DNA from: Candidatus Omnitrophota bacterium
Lineage (GTDB): Bacteria > Omnitrophota > Gorgyraeia > 2-02-FULL-51-18
Direction: 5' to 3'
Assembly: GCA_023247955.1 (NCBI GenBank)
Contig: JAHFFL010000015.1
Coordinates: forward strand, 1 to 11,756
DNA: 11,756 nt
The position numbers and the translations under genes were made by a program. This document shows, one piece after another, positions 1 through 7,700 of this stretch (the first letter of the stretch is position 1; each line of letters starts with the position of its first letter). The notes beneath the pieces are model-generated. The model was not told the DNA's origin. It saw nothing but the letters and a program-made list of their open reading frames with translations, and did no database searches.

Positions 1-449
1 TTTTTAAAAAAATAGCGGGACTGGCAAAAAACTTTAAATCATGGAAACATTACTGGGAAGAGAAAAACGAAAAATTTATGAAACTTGATGAGGACATCCG
101 CAAGTTTTATACGGATTCACCGCGGCGGCTGGTTTTATCAACGCTGTTTAATTTCGCGTCTTGGGGTGCGGGTATTTTTGAGGTGCTGATCTTCGCGAAA
201 CTGCTCGGGATGAACATCCACTGGACCGAGGCCTGGCTCCTCGAAGCGCTGATCCAGTCGCTTCGCATCGTGACTTTTTTTATCCCGTCCAGCGTCGGCG
301 CGCAGGAGGGGGGAATTCTCTTTATCTTTTCCCAGATGGGTTATGCCGCTCCACTGGCGCTGACTTTTGCGATCCTTCGCAGGATACGCGAGATCCTGTG
401 GAACGCGATCGGCCTTTTGCTTTGGGCCTTCTTCGATAAGACTAGTTGA
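1..449 (+). CDS. LPG-synthase-TM / HpnL-like (UPF0104) integral membrane protein, C-terminal part
   Basis: The reading frame is open from base 3 to a TGA at 447-449, so this is the last ~148 residues of a protein whose start lies left of the window. The ATG at 78 is internal to the open frame and is probably not the real start. Visible are a charged, Lys/Glu-rich loop, then several hydrophobic segments, with the motif FIPSSVGAQEGG between two of them. A proline/glycine stretch followed by QEGG is typical of the lysylphosphatidylglycerol-synthase transmembrane family, which includes HpnL and related lipid-handling membrane proteins. The family acts in the inner membrane, usually in lipid modification or translocation; the substrate here cannot be told. 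Its stop overlaps the 3' end of the convergent ligase gene by 8 bases. Family assignment is fairly sure, function is not. Confidence 0.8.
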   Translation, partial: FKKIAGLAKNFKSWKHYWEEKNEKFMKLDEDIRKFYTDSPRRLVLSTLFNFASWGAGIFEVLIFAKLLGMNIHWTEAWLLEALIQSLRIVTFFIPSSVGAQEGGILFIFSQMGYAAPLALTFAILRRIREILWNAIGLLLWAFFDKTS

Positions 450-1752
450 ATTTCCGGTTGTCGACGATGCGTTGGAGCTTGCGGCCGCTTCTCAGAGACC
501 CTTTGGGGTGAAACTCCACTCCGAGATGCAGAAGCCCCATCTCGGAGATCCTCCAGGCCTCTTGAAATTCCTTCTTGAATTCTTGGAGCACCTTTTCTTT
601 AAGATCACCGGCGCCCGCGCCGTTCTCGACCTCGAGGTGGAAGGACACCCGGTCTTTGTTGCCTTCCTTATCCACGACGATCTGCCAGTCGCCCCCTGTC
701 GCCGCCACGTTTTTAAAAACCGATTCAAACATCCACGGCGCGATATTGCCCATCGCGGTAACCGTCCATTCGTCGACGCGGCCTTTCAGTTTTTCGATAC
801 GTCGGCCGGGCATGGATAAAGACGGGGTCTGGATAAAACGCGTGATGTCCCCCGAACGGTAGCGGATAAGCGGCATCACGCGCCGATTGAGCGTGGTGTA
901 AACAAGCTCGCCGTAGTTTTCTTGGTCCGGGTTTATGATTTCAAAAGCGTTATGAAATTCGTTCAAATGATAGCCGGCCTTCTCCTTGGATTCCATGCCG
1001 ATGGCGCCGAACGCCTCGGTCTGGCCGTAGCTTAAGATCACATCGGCACCCCATACCTTTTCCATAGTGTGCCGTGCCGCTTCCGTCAAATTTTCCCCGC
1101 CTCCAAGAATAAGCTTCACAGGCCAAGAGCCCTTTTCCTCCGCGATTTCCGCCAAGCGTAAAAGCCAAGACGGGTCCCCGACAATCACCGTGATGCCGTA
1201 GTCTGAAAGCCGCTCATAAAATTCTTGAGGGTCGATGCGGCCGGCCTCGACGTGAAAACAGCCAAGCACCTCGCAAGACGCCTGGAGCACCGGACCGGAC
1301 ACCCAAAACGAGTAATCAAAAGCGCTCGCGATCCGGTCCTCCTCCCGCACGCCAAGACCCCACAAACCGACCGCTCCGGCCCAGCCCGCTTCTTTCACCT
1401 CCTGCCTGGAAAAATAAACCCTTTTCGTTTTTTTGGAAGTCGTGCCGGTGGTCTCGTAGGCGGTATCGGGCCTTGCGCAGAGAAATTCTTTTGGATTTTG
1501 TCGGATATCCTCGGCCGTCGTAAAAAAATCCCCCAGGTCTTCGGGCCGCCGGATACGATCCACACGTATCCTCAGCTCGTCCCACTTCTTTTTATAGAAA
1601 GGCGACTTCAGGTAAGCGTAGCGAATCGTCTGGCTGAAATTCTTTTCTTGGAGCTTCGCTAAAACGCTGGGGGGGACTTTCGAGTAAAGAAAAAAACCTT
1701 TCTCGGCGGGGTTTCCGAACGGAATTTTATTGATTAAAGAAATTACTGACAT
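442..1752 (-). CDS. PaaK-like adenylate-forming ligase (phenylacetate-CoA ligase family)
   Basis: A 436-residue protein of the usual PaaK length. The phosphate-binding loop is at 101-110 (TTGTTSKKTK), the adenine-side motif SYGQTEA at 241-247, YRSGD at 298-302, and GRVDEW near 324-329. The C-terminal SGRKLQRIVDNR (422-433) carries the likely catalytic lysine. The family activates carboxylic acids as acyl-AMP and then passes them to CoA or, in some biosynthetic clusters, to a carrier protein. Here it is the last gene of a polyketide-like operon, 16 bases after the aminotransferase stop, so I infer it loads an unusual starter acid or attaches an acid to the product. The ATG at 1752 has no clear Shine-Dalgarno sequence. 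The substrate is unknown; phenylacetate catabolism is unlikely because no other paa genes are nearby. No terminator is visible after the stop. Confidence 0.85.
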   Translation of the reverse strand: MSVISLINKIPFGNPAEKGFFLYSKVPPSVLAKLQEKNFSQTIRYAYLKSPFYKKKWDELRIRVDRIRRPEDLGDFFTTAEDIRQNPKEFLCARPDTAYETTGTTSKKTKRVYFSRQEVKEAGWAGAVGLWGLGVREEDRIASAFDYSFWVSGPVLQASCEVLGCFHVEAGRIDPQEFYERLSDYGITVIVGDPSWLLRLAEIAEEKGSWPVKLILGGGENLTEAARHTMEKVWGADVILSYGQTEAFGAIGMESKEKAGYHLNEFHNAFEIINPDQENYGELVYTTLNRRVMPLIRYRSGDITRFIQTPSLSMPGRRIEKLKGRVDEWTVTAMGNIAPWMFESVFKNVAATGGDWQIVVDKEGNKDRVSFHLEVENGAGAGDLKEKVLQEFKKEFQEAWRISEMGLLHLGVEFHPKGSLRSGRKLQRIVDNRKFN

Positions 1753-1768
1753 TTGCGTGAATTCAGAC

Positions 1769-3148
1769 TTATCTTCCTTTTGCGCAGCGGCGGATCAACT
1801 GCTCGAACAGATCGATCGCGAGATCCATTTCTTTTTCGGTAATCCCAAAAGCCGGCGCTATCGTGAACACGTTTTTGTAATACCCGCCGACGTCGAGCAC
1901 CAGCCCGCGCTTGCCTTGGGGAGTCTGCAAATCTCCCTTCATGCCCTCGGCAAAGATTTTATCGGCAAGCTCCCTGTCCGGCGTGTAACCATCGGACTTA
2001 CAGATTTCCATGCGTAGCGCAAGTCCCATGCCGTCGACGTTCCCGATCACTTTGCGGTGGCGGCGTTGAAGGGATTTGAATCGCGCCAAAAACGCCTTGC
2101 CCTTCGCGTTGACAAGCTTTTCATAATCCACTTCCTCGGTCATCTTCATGACCTCAAGTCCCACGGCGGCTCCGAGCGTATTGGAGGAAAATGTCGAATG
2201 GGTGGAGCCGGCGGGAAAAACTTTCGGATGAATGAGCCCTTCCCTCGCCCAAATGCCGGAGAGCGGGTTGAGGCCGTTGGTCAGCGCCTTGCCGAAGACC
2301 AGGATATCCGGTGTGGTGTCAAACTGCGCAAGCGCCCAGAGCTTGCCGGCGCGGTGAAATCCCATCTGGATCTCATCATCCACGAGAAGGATTTTGTGGC
2401 GCTCGAGGATTTTTTTCAGCATTGGAAAATATTCTTTCGGCGGGATCACATAGCCGCCGGTGCCCTGTATCGCTTCGACGTAAAAAGCGCCGTACTCCGA
2501 TTCCCCGGCCTTGGAATCCCAAACGCCGTTGTACTCGGTCTCAAAGAGTTTGTCCACCTGCTTCACGCAGTACATGCCGCAGTCCGGGTATTTTTTCCCG
2601 TAGGGACAACGGAAACAGTAAGGATAAGGGACAAACTGCGCGCGGTCTGAAAAGTGGCCGTAACGCCGGCGGTAACGGTAACTCGACGTAATCGCGGAGG
2701 CGCCGAGCGTGCGTCCGTGATAACCCCCCATAAACGCGAACACGAAATTTTTCTTCGTGTGGTTACGTACCAGTTTCAGCGAATCTTCGACGGCCTGAGA
2801 ACCGCCGACGTTAAAATGCACGCGCCCCTTCTCGCCGAACAGCCGCTCCGCCGATTTGGCGATCTTCTCGGCGAGCTCCACCTTCTCGCTGTGAAGGTAC
2901 TGGCAGGCGAGCTGAGGAAGTTTATCCACCTGTTTTTTAAGCGCCTCGGCCAAACGCGGATTGGCATACCCGAAACTCGCGGCCGAATACCACATCTGAA
3001 GATCCAGATACGGCGTGCCTTCCTTGTCGTAAAGATAACTACCCTCGCAGCGGTCAAAAAATTTGGGTGGATCAAGATAATGAACCGTGTCTCCCCACGA
3101 GCAGTATTTTTTCTCTTTCGCGAGAAGCTCTTTTTCCGAAAGCACCAT
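1769..3148 (-). CDS. Class III PLP-dependent aminotransferase
   Basis: 459 residues, normal for fold-type I, class III transaminases (4-aminobutyrate, ornithine and diamine aminotransferase relatives). The PLP Schiff-base lysine is K287 in LVFGKALTNG. D258 in VDDEIQMGFHRAG is placed to bind the pyridine nitrogen, GSQAVE at 116-121 is the phosphate-binding region, and GGYHGRTLGA is at 141-150. The segment 178-194 carries four cysteines (C178, C181, C190, C194), as seen in some 4-aminobutyrate-aminotransferase-like proteins. The enzyme would swap a carbonyl for an amine on a cytosolic substrate. The frame stays open upstream to 3349, but that extension lies inside the HAD gene and has an odd Arg/Thr/Ser-rich composition. 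The ATG at 3148, 7 bases after the HAD stop, is therefore chosen despite a weak ribosome site. Substrate unknown; in this operon it may make the starter or aminate the end group. Confidence 0.9.
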   Translation of the reverse strand: MVLSEKELLAKEKKYCSWGDTVHYLDPPKFFDRCEGSYLYDKEGTPYLDLQMWYSAASFGYANPRLAEALKKQVDKLPQLACQYLHSEKVELAEKIAKSAERLFGEKGRVHFNVGGSQAVEDSLKLVRNHTKKNFVFAFMGGYHGRTLGASAITSSYRYRRRYGHFSDRAQFVPYPYCFRCPYGKKYPDCGMYCVKQVDKLFETEYNGVWDSKAGESEYGAFYVEAIQGTGGYVIPPKEYFPMLKKILERHKILLVDDEIQMGFHRAGKLWALAQFDTTPDILVFGKALTNGLNPLSGIWAREGLIHPKVFPAGSTHSTFSSNTLGAAVGLEVMKMTEEVDYEKLVNAKGKAFLARFKSLQRRHRKVIGNVDGMGLALRMEICKSDGYTPDRELADKIFAEGMKGDLQTPQGKRGLVLDVGGYYKNVFTIAPAFGITEKEMDLAIDLFEQLIRRCAKGR

Positions 3149-3155
3149 AAATTTT

Positions 3156-3839
3156 TTACACCCGCGCCGCGTGGCCGGCCTGCACCAGCGAGAAATCGCC
3201 CGAGCGCATCCAGCGGATGAGGTCGTTAAAATTTTTGTACTCCGTGTGTCGCAAGCCGCGCTCGCGACAAAATCCCAAAAGCTTGTCTTTGGCAAATGTG
3301 AGGTCCGCCGTCTCGGCCGCGAAACGGTCGGATAAACCGTCGCCGGCAAAAAGCACGAAGTCTCCCGGCTTACGCAAGGAGTCGATCACCGCCGGTTTGC
3401 AATTGGCGCAGCCGTGCGCGCAAGTGCCGTCTCCGGCAAAAAGCGCGGTTGGCCGCTCGCCGTTCCATTCGAGACGATTGCAAAAAACCGGAAGCTTTTC
3501 GAGAAGGAGCGGCGCGACACTGCGCCTCAAAATTTCATGAATCACTTTGTCAAACCCATCGCTGACGATCGCGACCGGGATCGCAAACGCACTCGCGGTG
3601 CGGAGAAATTCCTGGAAATAAGGGTCAATCCGCACTTCCGACAGCAGCTTTTCCATATCTTCCCGGCCGGCACGCACAAGCGCCACTTGCCGCGAGAGAC
3701 ATTCTCTCGATCCGATCTTCCCCTCGGCCCATTCTTTTTCCACACTCTTCCATTCCGCCGCCGCGAAGCGGTCGAGCACGAGATCGACCACGTCCTCGGT
3801 CGTAACCGTCCCGTCAAAATCCACGAAAAAGCGGATCAT
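3156..3839 (-). CDS. HAD-superfamily phosphatase, MtnX/SerB-like (HAD-IB type)
   Basis: A 227-residue HAD hydrolase. Motif I is FVDFDGT with nucleophile D7 and acid/base D9; motif II is S93 in IVSDGF; motif III is probably K148, following a Cys-rich CAHGCANCK segment (C140, C144, C147); motif IV is GDGLSD at 166-171. The Cys-rich stretch before the lysine and the overall length resemble MtnX (2-hydroxy-3-keto-5-methylthiopentenyl-1-phosphate phosphatase) and related small-molecule phosphatases. No methionine-salvage gene is present, so the name should not be transferred. The start ATG overlaps the KS-alpha stop in an ATGA arrangement and is preceded by GAGGAG (3846-3851), which gives strong translational coupling. 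I infer that it dephosphorylates an intermediate or precursor of the operon's product; which one is unknown. Confidence 0.82.
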   Translation of the reverse strand: MIRFFVDFDGTVTTEDVVDLVLDRFAAAEWKSVEKEWAEGKIGSRECLSRQVALVRAGREDMEKLLSEVRIDPYFQEFLRTASAFAIPVAIVSDGFDKVIHEILRRSVAPLLLEKLPVFCNRLEWNGERPTALFAGDGTCAHGCANCKPAVIDSLRKPGDFVLFAGDGLSDRFAAETADLTFAKDKLLGFCRERGLRHTEYKNFNDLIRWMRSGDFSLVQAGHAARV

Positions 3840-5125
3840 GCGAATCTCCTCACGACGAGCGCGATATTCTGCCCTCCGAAACCGAACGAATTGCTGAGTA
3901 CCGTGTCTACTTTTTGCTGGCGCGCGTGGTTCGGCACATAATCCAGATCGCAGTTTTCGTCCGGCGTCTCATAATTGATCGTAGGAGGTATCAGTCCGTC
4001 ACGAATCGTCAAAACACTCGCGATGATCTCAACGACACCGGCGGCGGCGATCATGTGCCCCAGCATGGATTTGACCGAGCTCATCGGAATACGCGCGGCC
4101 TTTTCTCCGAAAACTTCTTTGACAGCCTGCGTCTCAATCTGGTCGTTGAGCTGAGTGGAAGTACCGTGCGCGTTGATATAGTCCAACTTTCCGGGCTCAA
4201 GACGCGCATCCTCCAGCGCCAGCCGCATCGCCCGTATCGCGCCGCGGCCGTCCGGGTGAGGGTCAGTCAGACGAAACGCATCGGCCGTGCCGCCGTAACC
4301 GGCGACTTCGGCGTAAATCCGCGCCCCTCTTTTTTTGGCGTGTTCGAACTCCTCCAAAATCACGATCCCGGCGCCTTCCGACAGCACAAAACCGTCCCTA
4401 TTTTTGTCAAACGGCTTGGACGCCCGCTCGGGCGTATCGTTCTGCGTCGAGAGTGCAGTCAGTAAATTGAAACCGGCGACGCCCAGCGGATGAATCATCG
4501 AATGACTGCCACCGCTGATCATGACCTCCGCGTGCCCGCCGCGAATCGTCTCGGTGGCCTCGCCTATTGCCTGGCTGGACGCCGCGCAGGCGGTCAGACA
4601 ATTGGACGTAAACCCCTGGGCGTCGAAATAATGCGCCAGGTGTCGTATCACTTGGGAGGGTTCTTGTTCCGTAAGCGCCTGCGGGCTCATACGCTCGGCG
4701 CTTTGGCGGAAATAATTCCATGTGTCCACCGAAGAATCTTCTTTGCACATCGCACCTGAGATGATGGAGGCATATTCGCCAAAATCAAATCCTCCGTCTC
4801 CCGCGCCCATGTAAATCCCGACGCGGCGGGGATCCGTTTTTTTGCTGTCAATTCCGGAATCCTTGAACGCCTCCTCGGCCGCTTCAAGCGCAAAGAGACT
4901 GCTTCTGCCGAGCTTGCCAAAATGAGGGTCTTCGGACGCCCAAGCGGACGGGTCAAGGCCTTTGATTTCCCCTGCGATGCGCGTCGGAAAACTCCCGGCG
5001 TTAAAAAGCGTGATGCGTCCGATGCCAGATCTACCCTCGCACAAACCACGCCATGTCTTCCCGACGTCGTTGCCGAGAGGGGTTACCGCACCCAGCCCCG
5101 TGATCACCACACGCCGCTCCGTCAC
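3836..5125 (-). CDS. KS-alpha: catalytically intact beta-ketoacyl-ACP synthase (FabF/type II PKS ketosynthase)
   Basis: 429 residues, standard for FabF/KAS II and type II polyketide ketosynthases. The full triad is visible: nucleophile C180 in [12 protein letters not shown]320 in [11 protein letters not shown], and H357 in [12 protein letters not shown] with K352. GEGAG-like sequence lies near 249-253, and SFGFGGQN near the C-terminus. It would condense malonyl-ACP with the growing acyl-ACP by decarboxylative Claisen condensation in the cytosol. The GTG start at 5125 overlaps the stop of the KS-beta gene in a GTGA arrangement and has a strong GGAGGT site five bases upstream. This tight coupling to a dead paralogue is the hallmark of KS/chain-length-factor heterodimers, so I call it KS-alpha rather than housekeeping FabF. 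Confidence 0.93.
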   Translation of the reverse strand: MTERRVVITGLGAVTPLGNDVGKTWRGLCEGRSGIGRITLFNAGSFPTRIAGEIKGLDPSAWASEDPHFGKLGRSSLFALEAAEEAFKDSGIDSKKTDPRRVGIYMGAGDGGFDFGEYASIISGAMCKEDSSVDTWNYFRQSAERMSPQALTEQEPSQVIRHLAHYFDAQGFTSNCLTACAASSQAIGEATETIRGGHAEVMISGGSHSMIHPLGVAGFNLLTALSTQNDTPERASKPFDKNRDGFVLSEGAGIVILEEFEHAKKRGARIYAEVAGYGGTADAFRLTDPHPDGRGAIRAMRLALEDARLEPGKLDYINAHGTSTQLNDQIETQAVKEVFGEKAARIPMSSVKSMLGHMIAAAGVVEIIASVLTIRDGLIPPTINYETPDENCDLDYVPNHARQQKVDTVLSNSFGFGGQNIALVVRRFA

Positions 5126-6420
5126 TCGAGACCTCCGCAGGCCTTGGTCACCAGCGATACGCTATGGCCGTTAAAGCCGAACGCGTTTGTCATCGCATAC
5201 GCTATCTTCTCGGCGGTTTTTTCCTTCATCACACGAAATCCCAGAGGCACGCGGGGCTTTTGGAAATTAATCAGCGGCGGGACGATTTGATTTTTCAAAA
5301 CAAGCGATGAAATGACAAGATCCAACGCGCCGGCGGCAAAACCCGTGAACCCGGTGACGGGCTTTGAAGCGCCAACGCACAAATTCTGACTGGAGCCGTT
5401 AAAGGTTTCCTGAATGGCCCGGATTTCTTTCAGGTCATCTTCCGGCAGCCCTATTCCGCAGGCCTGCAGGTACTTCAAATCGCCGGCGGTAATTCCCGCT
5501 TCGGCGAGCGCGCCTTGCATTGCGATTTCCCGACCGGTATCCGAGGAAGAAGCGAAGCCCACGACTTCCGCATAAACATTCGCGTGTCTTTTTCGCGCGT
5601 GCTCCCGCTCTTCCAAAACTAAAAAACCGGCGCCTTCCCCGACCACAAATCCGTCGGCGGCGGCATCGAACGGCCGGTAAGCGCTCCGGGGATCTTCCGC
5701 CGCATTCTTTGAGAGCACGCCAAGCGCCTCATACTGCGACAAACCGACGGGATTGACTTTCGACTCGGCGCCTCCGGCGAGGATCAGGTCCGCGTCGCCG
5801 CGCTGAATAATGCGGAAGGCCTCGCCGGCGGCTTGAAGCCCGGCGGTAGCCCCTGTGGTCAGCGTGTTGTTCAGACCCTGAAAATTAAAAAGGATTGAGA
5901 TGTGACATGCCGGCATGTTGGGCAGGTACTTCAAAAGCCAAAGCGGAAAAAGCGCGGGGATTCCCTCTTCGCCGAATCTTTTCAAATCCAAACGGCCGGC
6001 ATCGTCCAACGAACTTCCAATACTGGCCGCAAGCTCATCAAGCTCATGGTTCAAAACGCCGGCGCCGACAATCACTCCACAGCGCTCCGGATCACGGGTG
6101 GTCTCGAGTCCCGTCGCTTCGTTGCGCGAAGCAACGGACGGGGCAAGCCGCGCGTCTTTCACCGCAAGCGCCGCCCCAGCCACCGCGAGTTGAATGTCCC
6201 TAGCCATAAGCTTTAAGGACTTCTTCTGGGTGACAAACTTTTCCGGGTTAAAGTCCGGCACTCGGGCCGCCGCTATTCCCCTCTCGCCTTCCGCGGAACC
6301 GCCCAAAGACATGAAATCAATCGCCGATTTTCCCTGAATCACGGCGCTCCAAAGCGGCTCGGCCCCCTCGCCGATCGCCGTAAGCGCTCCCACACCGGTG
6401 ATCACCACTCTTTTTTTCAA
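5122..6420 (-). CDS. KS-beta: catalytically dead ketosynthase homologue, chain-length-factor-like
   Basis: A ketosynthase-fold protein of 432 residues from a TTG start at 6420. The fold motifs remain: [10 protein letters not shown] at the N-terminus, [11 protein letters not shown] at 261-271, and NAFGFNGHS near the C-terminus. All three catalytic residues are replaced. The nucleophile position is G190 (LTTGATAG), the first histidine position is C321 (QACGIG), and the second is F358 (KPVTGFTG). Chain-length factors of type II polyketide synthases likewise lose the nucleophilic cysteine and act as a non-condensing partner that shapes chain length. The TTG overlaps the upstream TGA (TTGA), with GAGG eight bases before it. 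The frame continues upstream to 6516, but that part lies inside the dehydratase gene and precedes the normal KS N-terminus. Role by analogy; assignment as KS-beta is strong. Confidence 0.88.
   Translation of the reverse strand: MKKRVVITGVGALTAIGEGAEPLWSAVIQGKSAIDFMSLGGSAEGERGIAAARVPDFNPEKFVTQKKSLKLMARDIQLAVAGAALAVKDARLAPSVASRNEATGLETTRDPERCGVIVGAGVLNHELDELAASIGSSLDDAGRLDLKRFGEEGIPALFPLWLLKYLPNMPACHISILFNFQGLNNTLTTGATAGLQAAGEAFRIIQRGDADLILAGGAESKVNPVGLSQYEALGVLSKNAAEDPRSAYRPFDAAADGFVVGEGAGFLVLEEREHARKRHANVYAEVVGFASSSDTGREIAMQGALAEAGITAGDLKYLQACGIGLPEDDLKEIRAIQETFNGSSQNLCVGASKPVTGFTGFAAGALDLVISSLVLKNQIVPPLINFQKPRVPLGFRVMKEKTAEKIAYAMTNAFGFNGHSVSLVTKACGGLE
5131..5136 (-). promoter_or_regulatory. 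Strong ribosome binding site of KS-alpha
   Basis: GGAGGT on the minus strand, five bases before the GTG at 5125 and inside the end of the KS-beta gene. It fits high, coupled expression of KS-alpha with KS-beta. Confidence 0.7.
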
Positions 6421-6917
6421 CGCATCGCCCTCGCCTGCCTGCTGGTAGGCAGGCTCATCTCTACCACGCGGTAAATATCGAACTGTTTCAAAAAATTTTC
6501 GCTGAACACGATGCACTTTCCGTTTTCACCGCTCAGGGAATCCATGGTCACCAGAAGTATCCGGGCCTCCGCGGCAAGTATCCCGTTTTCTTTGACGACT
6601 CCGGTAATCACAGCGCCCTCTTCCCTCTCATCTTCGACACGGGCTTCCACCACCAGTGAGCAGGGAGGAGACACCGGCCTCAAAAACCTGGCCGAACTGA
6701 CCTTTGCGAGAATCACTTCCTTCTTAAAGTCAAAACCTAGACCGTACAGCACACCGCCGACTTGGGCAATCATCTCGACGAAAAGCACCTCAGGGACAAG
6801 CGGTTTGGTCGGAAAATGGTCTTTAAAAAAATTCTCTTTACCCGAAAAACGCTTTAGGGCTCTCGCGAAATCCCCGCGTCTTAAGATTTCAAATTTCTCT
6901 AGGAGATCCCAACGCAC
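6417..6917 (-). CDS. FabZ-like hotdog-fold 3-hydroxyacyl-ACP dehydratase (second dehydratase)
   Basis: 166 residues, slightly longer than usual FabZ. The central helix region KDHFPTKPLVPEVLFVEMIA carries the expected catalytic H34 and E48. The highly conserved glycine of the MPGVL motif is replaced by glutamate (VPEVL), and the HFPG glycine by threonine. The enzyme would dehydrate 3-hydroxyacyl-ACP to the trans-2-enoyl form. The GTG start at 6917 overlaps the AcpS gene by 19 bases; the resulting MRWDLLEKFEIL N-terminus resembles FabZ starts. The last ~12 residues ([12 protein letters not shown]) are encoded by a palindromic repeat and look like an added tail. With the first dehydratase it could form a heterodimer, as in aryl-polyene systems, or have taken a structural role. 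Family is sure; independent activity is not. Confidence 0.87.
   Translation of the reverse strand: MRWDLLEKFEILRRGDFARALKRFSGKENFFKDHFPTKPLVPEVLFVEMIAQVGGVLYGLGFDFKKEVILAKVSSARFLRPVSPPCSLVVEARVEDEREEGAVITGVVKENGILAAEARILLVTMDSLSGENGKCIVFSENFLKQFDIYRVVEMSLPTSRQARAMR
6433..6454. repeat. Short perfect palindrome at the dehydratase/KS-beta junction
   Basis: Two 8-base arms, GCCTGCCT (6433-6440) and AGGCAGGC (6447-6454), are perfectly complementary around a 6-base loop. On the minus strand it encodes part of SLPTSRQA at the dehydratase C-terminus and ends one base before the GAGG ribosome site of KS-beta. It resembles small dispersed palindromic repeats that add LPxxRQA-type peptides in candidate-phylum genomes (from memory). 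Only one copy is in this window. Confidence 0.6.
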
Positions 6918-7264
6918 TGGGCCACCACGACCTTTCCGCTTCGAATAAGAGAGATTTTTAAATCGCGTGGACGGGAGCGTCCCATCCGTACCCGACAGCC
7001 GAATGAGCCGTCGTTTTTCGGAACAATTCGGATTTTCCTAAACAGGGAAGGCCCCGCGAGCGGCCACCGCACCGCTTTAAACACCGCCTCTTTGGCCGCC
7101 AAGACATGCGCCAAATTCACCGATGGTGTTTTTCCCCGGCGGATATATTCAGTTTCTTTGACGCTGAAAAAGGAACGCAGGCAGTCTTGATGGCTCCGGT
7201 AAAACCTCTGTGCTTTTTCTATTTCCACGAGGTCAATTCCCAGAAGATCCGATCGGGAAAACAT
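6899..7264 (-). CDS. acpS: AcpS-type holo-ACP synthase (4'-phosphopantetheinyl transferase)
   Basis: 121 residues from the ATG at 7264, the normal size of group I phosphopantetheinyl transferases. The first magnesium-binding motif is GIDLVEIEKAQRF with D11; the second is LAAKEAVFKAV with E59. The enzyme transfers 4'-phosphopantetheine from CoA to the conserved serine of an ACP. It lies 16 bases after the stop of the ACP gene, which implies a dedicated enzyme for that long, unusual ACP, though it might also be the genome's only AcpS. The frame is open up to a TTG at 7324, but that would sit inside the ACP gene and add 20 residues not typical of the family. No clear Shine-Dalgarno precedes 7264, so coupling to ACP translation is likely. 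Confidence 0.88.
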   Translation of the reverse strand: MFSRSDLLGIDLVEIEKAQRFYRSHQDCLRSFFSVKETEYIRRGKTPSVNLAHVLAAKEAVFKAVRWPLAGPSLFRKIRIVPKNDGSFGCRVRMGRSRPRDLKISLIRSGKVVVAQCVGIS

Positions 7265-7280
7265 GCTTCGGGACGCTTGG

Positions 7281-7679
7281 CTACTTATTGACCGTGGCCA
7301 GCTTTTCGGAAAGATAATCCACAATCATGCCGACCGTGAAGACTTCGCCCAGGTTCGCCACCAGCGGATTCTTGGAAAACGTCCCCCAATCAGCGCTGGG
7401 GATGGTTTGCTTGAGTTCGGAAATTCCTTCGAGAGTCACGCGGCCGTCTTTGACAAAACGCGCGTCGGTGAGAAGTTTCTCGGGGAAAAGCTCGCCTTTC
7501 GGAATTTTGACTTTGAAGGTCTTCTCGAGACGGAACACGATGTCCAAGAAGTCGATAGATTCGGCGCCTAAATCTTTGATCAGGGAGGAACCGAATCCGA
7601 TTTCACGCTCTTCCACTTTCAGAGCCTGCGAAATGACCGTCTTCACGCTTTTGATAATTTCGTTTTTATCCTGCGTCAC
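7281..7679 (-). CDS. Long acyl carrier protein (132 aa) with extra segment
   Basis: The attachment serine is S41 in DLGAESIDFLDI, where GAES replaces the more usual GADS, followed by VFRLEKTFKVKIP, the helix II region of carrier proteins. Normal ACPs are about 75-85 residues. This one has roughly 45-50 extra residues (about 66-112, ELFPEKLL through NPLVANLG) before the last helix (FTVGMIVDYLSEKL). The start is taken as the GTG at 7679 because AAGGAG at 7691-7696 lies 11 bases upstream. Another GTG at 7691 overlaps that site and would give 136 residues. The gene lies between the ketoreductase and AcpS. The protein would carry the growing chain in the cytosol as a thioester on phosphopantetheine. 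It is probably specific to this operon rather than the fatty-acid AcpP. Confidence 0.88.
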   Translation of the reverse strand: MTQDKNEIIKSVKTVISQALKVEEREIGFGSSLIKDLGAESIDFLDIVFRLEKTFKVKIPKGELFPEKLLTDARFVKDGRVTLEGISELKQTIPSADWGTFSKNPLVANLGEVFTVGMIVDYLSEKLATVNK

Positions 7680-7690
7680 TTGAACACCCA

Positions 7691-7696
7691 CTCCTT
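7691..7696 (-). promoter_or_regulatory. Ribosome binding site deciding the ACP GTG start
   Basis: AAGGAG on the minus strand. It overlaps the possible GTG at 7691 and lies 11 bases before the GTG at 7679, which favours 7679 as the ACP start. Confidence 0.55.
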
Positions 7697-7700
7697 ATAT

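Noticed and set aside
2057..3220. Two plus-strand open frames opposite the aminotransferase
   Set aside because: Antisense to a clear class III aminotransferase with intact motifs; no domain, no ribosome site.
3149..3349. N-terminal extension of the aminotransferase
   Set aside because: It would overlap most of the HAD gene's 3' end and adds Arg/Thr/Ser-rich sequence unlike the family; ATG 3148 gives the normal length.
3156..3839. Naming the HAD gene mtnX
   Set aside because: The motifs resemble MtnX, but no other methionine-salvage gene is present and the gene is coupled to a ketosynthase, so only the family is given.
6421..6516. N-terminal extension of KS-beta
   Set aside because: It lies inside the dehydratase gene, precedes the usual KS start VVITG, and the TTG at 6420 has a ribosome site and stop overlap.
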